This document shows positions 1 to 5,695 of a stretch of DNA of 11,911 nt, piece after piece; the stretch's first letter is position 1, and every line of letters begins with the position of its first letter. Origin of the DNA: DASQFU01 sp035632955. Lineage in GTDB: Bacteria > Eisenbacteria > RBG-16-71-46. Location: assembly GCA_035632955.1 (NCBI GenBank), contig DASQFU010000237.1:1-11911 (forward strand), written 5' to 3'. The notes beneath the pieces were generated by a model. The model was not told the origin of the DNA. It searched no databases and saw only the letters and a program-made list of their open reading frames with translations. Position numbers and translations under genes: made by a program.

Positions 1-48
1 CGCGTTCCATTGCTCTTCGGGCGGCCCGAAGCTTCCGTCGCTCATCAT
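1..48 (-). CDS. 5' end of an unidentified gene, cut by the window edge
   Basis: Reading leftward from 48 gives an open frame of 16 codons that runs off the window (MMSDGSFGPPEEQWNA). The start is supported by a good Shine-Dalgarno sequence, AGGAGAG on the minus strand at 55-61, six bases before the ATG at 46-48; a second ATG follows immediately at 43-45. The visible peptide is acidic and polar, with no signal peptide. It lies downstream of the methyltransferase on the same strand, with a gap of about 180 bases. Too little is visible to assign a family, so no function is proposed. The start could be chance, but the strong ribosome site and uninterrupted frame make a real gene more likely than not. 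Confidence 0.5.
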   Translation of the reverse strand, partial: MMSDGSFGPPEEQWNA

Positions 49-227
49 GCCTGGCTCTCCTGGCGGGCTCCGCGGCCCTCTCCCCGGATCGAACGTCGGG
101 AGGGAGCGTGCACGATCGGGCTTGAGCACCGCTTGAGTGGCGGGCCGGAGCAAAATCGCAAATTGGCTGTCGGCCGATCGATAGCATTGCCCCCTGGCGC
201 CTGGAGCGTGGGCGACGGCATGCGGAG

Positions 228-1007
228 CTAAGGCTTGCGCAAGAGATAGAGCGCGAAGCCGAGCGTGTCTCGTCCCCAGCGAAAGTAGGCGTCGCGCCAG
301 TTCCGGATGCGCTCGAGCATCCGATCGCGATCCGGATCCTCGGGATGTGCGGCGGCGTAGCGCTCGATCGCTCGCGCGTACAAACCCTCGTAGTGATCCC
401 AATCCTGATCGCTGCTGACGCAGACGTAGAGCGGGATCAGCCCCTCGGCTTCCGCCGCCGCGACGTTCCCGTGCAAGTCCTCACTCTCGTCGCGCGTGCC
501 TCCGAGCACGGCCAGGTAGTCGGGGTCTGGCTCGCGTTTCCAATGCCCTTCGCCGATCACCAAGAGGCCGCCCGGCCGCACGAGCTTCCCGAGCGCGCGC
601 AGCGTCTCCCGGTATCCGCCGAAGGCGGCGCCGGCTCCGGACGCGATCGCGAGCGCGAAGTGGCCGGTGGGGAGCGGAACGTCGTCGAAGCGCGCTGGGT
701 GGAGCACGAGCCGATCGGCGACGCCGCGCGCTTCGGCCTCGATTCTCGCCTCACCGAGGAACGTGGTGTTGAGGTCGACGCCGACGGCCCGGACTCCGAA
801 TCGTTCGATCAGGCGGATCAGCATCTCGGCCTTGCCGCAGCCGACGTCCAGCGCCAGGTCATTCGGGCCGAGCTCGAGCAAGGCGAACAGCCGATCCAGC
901 CGGCCAGGATCGATCGGGCTCAGCAAACGGTGTTCGGTGTGGGCGATGGTCGAGAACTTCGTGCGGTCCAAGGGCGCGGCTGGCGCCGGACGGATGGCAT
1001 CGTTCAT
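228..1007 (-). CDS. class I SAM-dependent methyltransferase
   Basis: This 259-residue protein has the Rossmann methyltransferase core. Motif I is LDVGCGKAE at residues 53-61, binding S-adenosylmethionine. The acidic residue ending strand 2 is D78 in GVDLN. RFDDVPLP at 106-113 matches the motif after strand 3, and LVRPGGLLVIGE at 142-153 is the strand 5 region. The N-terminal stretch around TEHRLLSPI (24-32) resembles small cytoplasmic methyltransferases of the E. coli YjhP type, from memory. The C-terminal third, rich in W, Y, R and D, probably forms the substrate lid; the substrate is unknown. No signal peptide or membrane segment is present. No Shine-Dalgarno precedes the ATG at 1005-1007, but a -10-like TAGATT lies 10 bases upstream, so the mRNA may be leaderless. 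The family call is firm, the substrate open. Confidence 0.88.
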   Translation of the reverse strand: MNDAIRPAPAAPLDRTKFSTIAHTEHRLLSPIDPGRLDRLFALLELGPNDLALDVGCGKAEMLIRLIERFGVRAVGVDLNTTFLGEARIEAEARGVADRLVLHPARFDDVPLPTGHFALAIASGAGAAFGGYRETLRALGKLVRPGGLLVIGEGHWKREPDPDYLAVLGGTRDESEDLHGNVAAAEAEGLIPLYVCVSSDQDWDHYEGLYARAIERYAAAHPEDPDRDRMLERIRNWRDAYFRWGRDTLGFALYLLRKP

Positions 1008-1017
1008 GGGAGGGCGA

Positions 1018-1023
1018 AATCTA
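1018..1023 (-). promoter_or_regulatory. candidate -10 element for the methyltransferase
   Basis: The minus strand reads TAGATT here, ending 10 bases before the methyltransferase ATG. I see no convincing -35 at 16-18 bases. Transcription would start almost at the start codon, which fits the absence of a ribosome site. The rest of the gap up to 1233 holds only the leader of the TPR gene. Confidence 0.3.
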
Positions 1024-1233
1024 TCACGAGGCTCGACAATGGGCTCGACGGCAAGCGGTTGCCCTGATTCCTCGGCCTTCGTCCGAGGCCGGATGCCGGG
1101 CCAGGCGGAAGAATGCGGAACCGAACGCTCCGCCGCTCATCTCAAGTTCACTGGTAGTCCCGGTGGGAGAGGGCGAGAATAGGGACGCTGATCGAACCCG
1201 AGACGAAGTCGAACTTCTTCGAGGTGACCCCTC

Positions 1234-1836
1234 ATGCGAGTACGAGTCCTGCCGTGGATGTTCGTGTCGATCGCCGTTTGCGCTGCTCCCGCGTTCGCCT
1301 CCTTCAGCGGCGGATCGCGTTCCGATCCGCCTCCGCCCACCAGCCCGCCGGCGAGCGGCGCTAACGCGCAGGCTCAGACTCCGCGGCAGGAAGCGGAGCA
1401 GATCTACGCGCTCGCTTATGAAGAGGTCGCCAAGGCGAAGCAGGATCTCGCGGCCGGCAAGACGAAGAACGCCGAGAAGAAGCTCAAGCGAGCGCTCGAG
1501 CGTGGCGAGCGCGCCGTGGCGCTGGATGCGAAGTATCACGAGGCGTGGAACCTGGTCGGATATTCGGCGCGCAAGCTCGGCAACTACGAGAAGGCGTTCG
1601 CGGCCTACGAGAAATGTCTCGAGCTGAAGCCGGACTACGCGCCCGCGCGCGAATACCTCGGGGAGGCTTGGTTGGACCGGGGCGATCCCGTCAAGGCGCG
1701 CCAGCAGCTCGTGCTGCTGGAGAAGTACAACGCCGCCGACGAAGCGAAGGATCTCAAGGCCCAGATCGACGCCTACGAAGCCGCTCATCCTCCGGCCGCG
1801 GCCGATTCGAGCTCGGCGGCAAGCGGCGGACGCTAG
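1234..1836 (+). CDS. small secreted TPR-repeat protein
   Basis: This is a 200-residue protein. Residues 1-23 form a signal peptide: basic MRVR, a hydrophobic core, and a likely cut after APAFA. A low-complexity Pro/Ser/Ala linker follows (about 24-50). Residues 52-100 form a Lys/Glu/Ala-rich helical segment that looks like a degenerate first TPR. The clearest TPR is about 103-136 (HEAWNLVGYSARKLGNYEKA and the helix after it), followed by another at about 137-170. The C-terminal tail is Ala/Ser-rich. TPRs bind other proteins, so the likely role is an envelope or periplasmic scaffold; no enzyme motif is visible. The start is well supported by GAGGTGA at 1221-1227, six bases before the ATG. The gene stands alone and converges with the YceI gene onto a shared hairpin. 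Confidence 0.85.
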   Translation: MRVRVLPWMFVSIAVCAAPAFASFSGGSRSDPPPPTSPPASGANAQAQTPRQEAEQIYALAYEEVAKAKQDLAAGKTKNAEKKLKRALERGERAVALDAKYHEAWNLVGYSARKLGNYEKAFAAYEKCLELKPDYAPAREYLGEAWLDRGDPVKARQQLVLLEKYNAADEAKDLKAQIDAYEAAHPPAAADSSSAASGGR

Positions 1837-1861
1837 CGCCGCAGTTCCGCGCGAAAACCTC

Positions 1862-1889
1862 GCGGCCCCCGATCGTAAACGGGGGCCGC
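1862..1889. terminator. hairpin terminator between convergent TPR and YceI genes
   Basis: A perfect 10-bp GC-rich stem (GCGGCCCCCG at 1862-1871 with CGGGGGCCGC at 1880-1889) encloses an 8-base loop. Leftward transcription meets TTTT a few bases after the stem (minus strand of 1854-1857), so it works best as the intrinsic terminator of the YceI gene. Rightward there is no T run, so termination of the TPR gene is less certain. Confidence 0.7.
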
Positions 1890-1949
1890 ACGTGCATCGT
1901 GCTCCACGGAATTCGTGTCCGGGCGCGACGCGCCGGGAGTGGAACGCGG

Positions 1950-2633
1950 CTACTTCTTGTCCTTGGTCGCCGGGGTCGCTGCGCCCTTGGACGGGGTCCC
2001 GGCCGCTGCAGGCTTCGCGGTCTCGGGCGTTTCCTTGACCGCCTCGACCTGGATCTGAATCGTTACCTCGTCGCCGAGCAGCGTCCCGCCCTGATCCAGT
2101 GACTTGTTCCAGACGATGCCGAAGTCCTTCCGATTGATGGTCGTCGAGACATCGTACCCGGCGCGCCCGCCGATCGCGTTGCCTTCCACCATCACGGTGC
2201 CCGAGCCGAGATTGACGACGTCCAGCGTGACCGGCTTCGTCACACCGCGGATCGTCAGGTCACCGTCGACCTTGAAGGCCTTGTCCGGTCCCGGCGTCAC
2301 CTTGGTGCTCTTGAAGGTGAGCGACGGATGCTTCTCGACATCGAAGAAGTCGGCGCTGCGCAGGTGGCCATCGCGCTTGTCGTGATTCGTCGAGATGCTG
2401 GCCGCGTTGATGGTCGCTTGCACCGAGGAAGTCGCCAGGTTCTTCTCGTCCAGATGAATCGCGCCGCTGAACTCGTTGAAGCGGCCGGGGACCTTGCTGA
2501 AGATGTGGCGGATCGAGAAACCGACCTGCGTGTGGGCGGGGTCCAGCCGGTAGGTATCGGCGGCCCACGCCGCAGGAACGATCGCAACCAGGGCGAGCGC
2601 CGCGACGCTCATCGTCCAATGGGAGTGCTTCAT
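1950..2633 (-). CDS. secreted YceI-family protein
   Basis: The product has 227 residues. A signal peptide covers 1-24, with a cut after AAWA before ADTYRLDP. The YceI lipocalin-like barrel fills about 25-202 and shows the family hallmarks: LDPAHTQVGFSIRH (30-43), FNEFSGAIHLDEK (52-64), LRSADFFDVEKHPSLTFKST (91-110), LTIRGVTKPVTL (126-137) and NRKDFGIVWN (167-176) followed by GDEVTIQIQVEA. The last 25 residues are a Pro/Ala/Lys-rich tail beyond the usual barrel. Family members are exported and bind isoprenoid-type lipids in their cavity; the exact ligand here is unknown. The ATG at 2631-2633 is chosen because AAAGGAG lies four bases upstream and the signal peptide begins there; an in-frame ATG 10 codons earlier has neither. 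The gene diverges from the metallopeptidase operon. Confidence 0.93.
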   Translation of the reverse strand: MKHSHWTMSVAALALVAIVPAAWAADTYRLDPAHTQVGFSIRHIFSKVPGRFNEFSGAIHLDEKNLATSSVQATINAASISTNHDKRDGHLRSADFFDVEKHPSLTFKSTKVTPGPDKAFKVDGDLTIRGVTKPVTLDVVNLGSGTVMVEGNAIGGRAGYDVSTTINRKDFGIVWNKSLDQGGTLLGDEVTIQIQVEAVKETPETAKPAAAGTPSKGAATPATKDKK

Positions 2634-2697
2634 GAGGCTCCTTTCGTTCCGCCGGCCCGGCATCCTCGCCGCGCATCGGGGAATGAGAATGGGGAAT

Positions 2698-2726
2698 GGT
2701 CGCGGAGCTTAGCAGCCTCCGCGACC
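2698..2726. repeat. perfect 10-bp inverted repeat in divergent intergenic region
   Basis: GGTCGCGGAG at 2698-2707 is the exact reverse complement of CTCCGCGACC at 2717-2726, with nine bases between. The repeat lies 65 bases upstream of the YceI start and about 160 upstream of the metallopeptidase start. It is flanked by four GAATG copies (2681-2685, 2687-2691, 2694-2698, 2732-2736). It could be a dimeric repressor operator or a cruciform or RNA hairpin. No T run follows on either strand, so a terminator role is less likely. Confidence 0.5.
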
Positions 2727-2848
2727 TCCGAGAATGACGACTTCGCGCTTGGATGCGCTTGCGGGCGCGGCCAGCGGGGTCGGTGGAGCCATTTGACGTG
2801 GGCTTTACGGGCGCGGGCCGGGATCAGCCCGAACGGCGGCGGCTCGGG

Positions 2849-2877
2849 TTGTCACTCCCGGCGGTGGACGGTAGCAT
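2849..2877 (+). promoter_or_regulatory. sigma-70-like promoter of the metallopeptidase/ATP-grasp operon
   Basis: TTGTCA (2849-2854, five of six consensus matches) and TAGCAT (2872-2877, four of six) are separated by exactly 17 bases. The -10 ends eight bases before the GTG at 2886, so transcription would begin at or next to the start codon. That agrees with the lack of a Shine-Dalgarno sequence. Confidence 0.5.
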
Positions 2878-2885
2878 CGCCGCCC

Positions 2886-3899
2886 GTGTCCGATTTCGAG
2901 AAGACCCCGCCCGACGTCAAAGAGTTGCTGGGCAAGCGCATCAGCCAGCTCGGTCTACGGCTCGAGGGGTCGGCGGTCGAACGGTTCGTGCACCAGCTCT
3001 ATCGCGAGCTCGATCGCAAGCGGCTGCGCCGATTCCATCCGGTCTGCTATCTCACGGACGAATGGGGTTGCCCCGACGGCCAGCCCGTGATCGGCATTCC
3101 TTTCTATCTCGCCGATCCCATGCTTCAGCGTCTCGAGCGGCAGATGAACGATCTCGAGGACGAGCGCGAGATCATGATGTATCTCCGCCACGAGGCGGGG
3201 CACGCATTCAACTATGCGTACCGGCTGTTCGCGACGCCCGAATGGCGCAAGCTGTTCGGTCCCTACAACCGGCGCTATCGAGACCACTATCGACCGGTGC
3301 CGTTCAGCCGCAAGTACGTGCGCCACATCGCCGGCTGGTACGCGCAGAAACATCCCGACGAAGATTTCGCGGAAACGTTCGCCGTGTGGCTGACGCCGGG
3401 CTCGAACTGGCGGCGCAAATACAAAGCATGGCCAGCGATCCGGAAACTGCGCTATGTTGACCGGGTCGCACGCCGGGTCCGCGATCAGGATCCGGTGGTC
3501 TCGACCGGAGACTTCGACATCACGGTCGAGGACATGAAGGTGACCGTGGAGCAATTCTATCGGCGACTGATCCAAAGGAATGGCGCCGCGGTCAATGTGG
3601 CGCTCGAGACCGACCTGGCAGACATGTTCGTGCCGCGTGGCCGCCGCCGGAAAGGGATCCGACCGGCCTGGGAGCTGGTGGAAGAAAACCGGCTGGCGCT
3701 GACCGACAAGATCACTTACTGGACGGGGGTCAAGCGCCCGGTCGTGCGTGCGCTCGTCGAGCGGATCGCGCGCACGTGCCGGGAGCTGGGCTTGCACGCC
3801 GAAACCGGCCGCGAGCCCGCCTACCTCGTTGAGCTCACGGCCTATGGTACGACGATGGCCATGAATTACCTGGCACGAGGGAAGTTCGTGCAGAGCTGA
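2886..3899 (+). CDS. predicted zinc metallopeptidase (HEAGH motif)
   Basis: This 337-residue protein has no signal peptide and is probably cytoplasmic. The zinc motif is HEAGH at residues 102-106 (RHEAGHAFNY), preceded by an acidic helix (DLEDEREIMMYL, 89-100). A second conserved-looking block, HPDEDFAETFAVWLTP (156-171), offers E163 as a plausible third zinc ligand, as in gluzincin peptidases; this assignment is inference. The central region is rich in Trp, Tyr and Arg, and the C-terminal half (200-337) is helical with no domain I recognise. The frame stays open back to 2328, but the upstream part lies antisense to the YceI gene and reads as non-coding. The GTG at 2886 is chosen because coding character begins there and a promoter sits eight bases before it. 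It lies 48 bases upstream of an ATP-grasp gene on the same strand, almost certainly co-transcribed. The substrate may be a peptide or amide made by that ligase. Confidence 0.8.
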   Translation: MSDFEKTPPDVKELLGKRISQLGLRLEGSAVERFVHQLYRELDRKRLRRFHPVCYLTDEWGCPDGQPVIGIPFYLADPMLQRLERQMNDLEDEREIMMYLRHEAGHAFNYAYRLFATPEWRKLFGPYNRRYRDHYRPVPFSRKYVRHIAGWYAQKHPDEDFAETFAVWLTPGSNWRRKYKAWPAIRKLRYVDRVARRVRDQDPVVSTGDFDITVEDMKVTVEQFYRRLIQRNGAAVNVALETDLADMFVPRGRRRKGIRPAWELVEENRLALTDKITYWTGVKRPVVRALVERIARTCRELGLHAETGREPAYLVELTAYGTTMAMNYLARGKFVQS

Positions 3900-3947
3900 T
3901 GCCGGTCCCAAGGATCCGGGTCGCACCAACGAACGGCGAGGATCGCC

Positions 3948-4967
3948 ATGGCAAAGCTTCGCATTGGCGTGCTCTACGATTTCTGGTGGGATGAAGACGA
4001 GGAGCAAACCGAAGGGGCTCGACCCAGGAAGAAGCCCCCGGACGACGACATCCAGGAAATCTACGAGACGCTGAAGAAGGCCGGCCACAACCCCGTCTAT
4101 CTGCGACTCGACGGCACGCCCGAGAGCCTGATCGAGCTGGCCGGCACCGAATCCGATCTGATCTTCAACCTGGTCGAGTCGTTCGGCGGCGACGATCGGA
4201 AGGACACGAACGTCGCTGCGGTCCTCGAGCTGCTCGGCCGCAAGTTCACCGGCGCGGGTTCGAGCGGGCTGTTCCTCGCCCAGGACAAGGCGCTGGCGAA
4301 GAAGATCTTCACCTTCCACGGCATCCACACGCCGTACTTCACGACCGTCTACCGCGGGCGCATCGAGCACTCGCACGACATCGAGTTCCCGGTGATCGTG
4401 AAGCCGGCGCGCGAGGACGGTTCGATCGGCATCCATTTCGGAGCGGTATGCGGTTCGATCAAGGAGCTGATGGAGCGGATCGACTACATCCACGCCCAGT
4501 TCGACAGTCCGGCGTTGATCGAAGAGTTCATCGAGGGCCGGGAGCTCTACGTCGGGGTGCTCGGGAACGGCGATCCCGAAGCGCTGCCGGTCGTCGAGCT
4601 GGATCTATCGCAGCTTCCCGAGGGAACGCCGAAGATCGCGGGTGCGGAGGTGAAGTGGGAAGAGGACACCGAGGCATACCAGCGCACGAAGCCGTTCATT
4701 CCCGACGACCTCGACGAGGCGACGGTGACGAAGCTGCAGGAGACGGCCGTTCAGGCATTCCAGGCGCTCCAGCTCCGTGACTACGGCCGCATCGACTTCC
4801 GCCTCGCCGCCGATGGCACGGTGCACGTCCTCGAGGTCAACCCGAATCCCCATCTTCTGCCGACCGCCGAGTTCGTGATGGCCGCCAAGGAATCCGGACG
4901 CTCGCACGTCGAGCTGATCGGCGAGCTGGTGGATCTGGCGATGGCCCGCTACGGGAGCTCATCGTAG
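3948..4967 (+). CDS. ATP-grasp ligase of the D-alanine-D-alanine ligase fold, substrate unknown
   Basis: This 339-residue protein has the Ddl-type layout. The N-terminal domain (1-100) ends in NVAAVLELLGRKFTGAGSSG (88-107). The central ATP-grasp part has VIVKPAREDGSIG (149-161, with K152 to contact ATP) and IEEFIEGREL (191-200). The C-terminal part has YGRIDF (279-284) and LEVNPNP (295-301). The metal ligands D283, E296 and N298 are intact, so it should activate a carboxylate as acyl-phosphate and join it to an amine. The classical Ddl loop with HG..GEDG is replaced by NLVESFGGDDRKD (74-86), and a charged insert sits at 14-34, so it is probably not the cell-wall enzyme. Translation starts at the ATG at 3948, with GAGG six bases upstream. 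Its partner gene is a metallopeptidase, suggesting a make-and-cut pair. Confidence 0.87.
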   Translation: MAKLRIGVLYDFWWDEDEEQTEGARPRKKPPDDDIQEIYETLKKAGHNPVYLRLDGTPESLIELAGTESDLIFNLVESFGGDDRKDTNVAAVLELLGRKFTGAGSSGLFLAQDKALAKKIFTFHGIHTPYFTTVYRGRIEHSHDIEFPVIVKPAREDGSIGIHFGAVCGSIKELMERIDYIHAQFDSPALIEEFIEGRELYVGVLGNGDPEALPVVELDLSQLPEGTPKIAGAEVKWEEDTEAYQRTKPFIPDDLDEATVTKLQETAVQAFQALQLRDYGRIDFRLAADGTVHVLEVNPNPHLLPTAEFVMAAKESGRSHVELIGELVDLAMARYGSSS

Positions 4968-5041
4968 GGTTGCCGGGTTCGACGGCCGGCGCGAGGTTCA
5001 GTGACAGTGAACACGGCCGGGGACTCGGTAGGCGCATCCCG

Positions 5042-5071
5042 TTGACAGCCCTGCGGAGAGAGGCGCACACT
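5042..5071 (+). promoter_or_regulatory. candidate promoter of the CHRD gene
   Basis: A perfect -35, TTGACA (5042-5047), is followed after 18 bases by CACACT (5066-5071), a weak -10 with three of six matches. Transcription would start near 5078, giving a leader of about 85 bases. That leader could form two hairpins: GCGGCG/CGCCGC at 5087-5101 and CCCGACC/GGTCGGG at 5116-5137. The strong ribosome site GAGGAGG (5151-5157) follows them. Confidence 0.4.
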
Positions 5072-5163
5072 CGGGTCGCTTCAGAAGCGGCGATCCGCCG
5101 CGGCCGCCCGAGACACCCGACCGCTCCTAGGGTCGGGCATGCGAGTCCAAGAGGAGGAACCCC

Positions 5164-5631
5164 ATGCGCATGCGTTACGCAATCACCTTCGTCTTGGCTG
5201 CTCTGATCGCGGCTGGCCCCGTGACCAGCAACGCGGCCATCATTACCTTCCACTCGCACGCCGATCAGGGCGAAGAGGTTCCGCCAACCGGCTCGACGGC
5301 GACGGGAGTGGGCGAGGTGACGCTTGATACCGACACCAACGTGCTGTCCTGGAGCATCACTCACAACGTTCAGAACGAAACCGCCGCCCATTTCCACAAT
5401 GCACCTGTCGGCGTCAACGGACCTGTGGTCGTTGGTCTCGGCGTCGGATTCATCAAGGTTGGATCGCAGGCCGTCAGCGACGCGATCGAAACCGCGTTCC
5501 TCGGCGGCAACATCTATCTCAACATCCATAGCACGGCGTTCCCCGGCGGTGAGATCCGTGGTCAGGCCAACCAGGTGCCGACCGCGACGCTTGCCCAGAC
5601 CTGGGGTCGCATCAAAGCGCTGTACCGTTAA
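5164..5631 (+). CDS. secreted CHRD-domain protein
   Basis: This is a 155-residue protein. A signal peptide covers 1-24, with a likely cut after TSNA. One CHRD domain (named after chordin) fills about 26-135: GEEVPPTGSTATGVGEVTLD (36-55), LSWSITHNV (61-69), AAHFHNAPVGVNGPVVV (74-90) and IYLNIHSTAFPGGEIRGQ (117-134). CHRD domains form a beta-sandwich-like fold in exported proteins; their bacterial role is not defined. A short tail, TWGRIKALYR (146-155), follows the domain and is basic and aromatic, unlike the rest. The ATG at 5164 follows GAGGAGG with six bases between. The gene has its own promoter candidate and a strong terminator, so it is likely a single-gene unit. Confidence 0.92.
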   Translation: MRMRYAITFVLAALIAAGPVTSNAAIITFHSHADQGEEVPPTGSTATGVGEVTLDTDTNVLSWSITHNVQNETAAHFHNAPVGVNGPVVVGLGVGFIKVGSQAVSDAIETAFLGGNIYLNIHSTAFPGGEIRGQANQVPTATLAQTWGRIKALYR

Positions 5632-5648
5632 AGCGGTCTTCGCTCGCG

Positions 5649-5678
5649 ATCGGGGCTCGGCGCTCGCCGGGCCCCGAT
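5649..5678 (+). terminator. intrinsic terminator of the CHRD gene
   Basis: ATCGGGGC (5649-5656) pairs with GCCCCGAT (5671-5678), then a T-G pair, then CGGC (5658-5661) with GCCG (5666-5669) around a GCTC loop. This makes a continuous 13-bp stem. TATTTG follows directly on the plus strand. It lies 18 bases after the CHRD stop and just beyond the end of the opposing long gene. Confidence 0.85.
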
Positions 5679-5695
5679 TATTTGTGCCTCCGACG

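Noticed and set aside
182..187. TAGCAT as a plus-strand promoter
   Set aside because: No -35 at proper spacing, and the only gene to the right is on the opposite strand.
10..231. 73-codon plus-strand frame at the left edge
   Set aside because: Starts with TTG without a ribosome site, shows no protein character, and covers the ribosome site of the minus-strand gene at 1-48.
345..1067. Long plus-strand frame across the methyltransferase
   Set aside because: Antisense shadow; the minus frame has clear methyltransferase motifs.
2328..2885. N-terminal extension of the metallopeptidase frame back to 2328
   Set aside because: This part is antisense to the YceI gene, has no family resemblance, and a promoter sits just before the GTG at 2886.
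2955..4493. 512-codon minus-strand frame across the peptidase and ATP-grasp genes
   Set aside because: Spans two genes with strong motifs on the plus strand; it is a complement-frame artefact.
4983..5020. Hairpin after the ATP-grasp gene (GTTCA/TGAAC with flanking CGGCCG)
   Set aside because: Only a 5-bp inner stem with an asymmetric interior loop and no T run; too weak to call a terminator.
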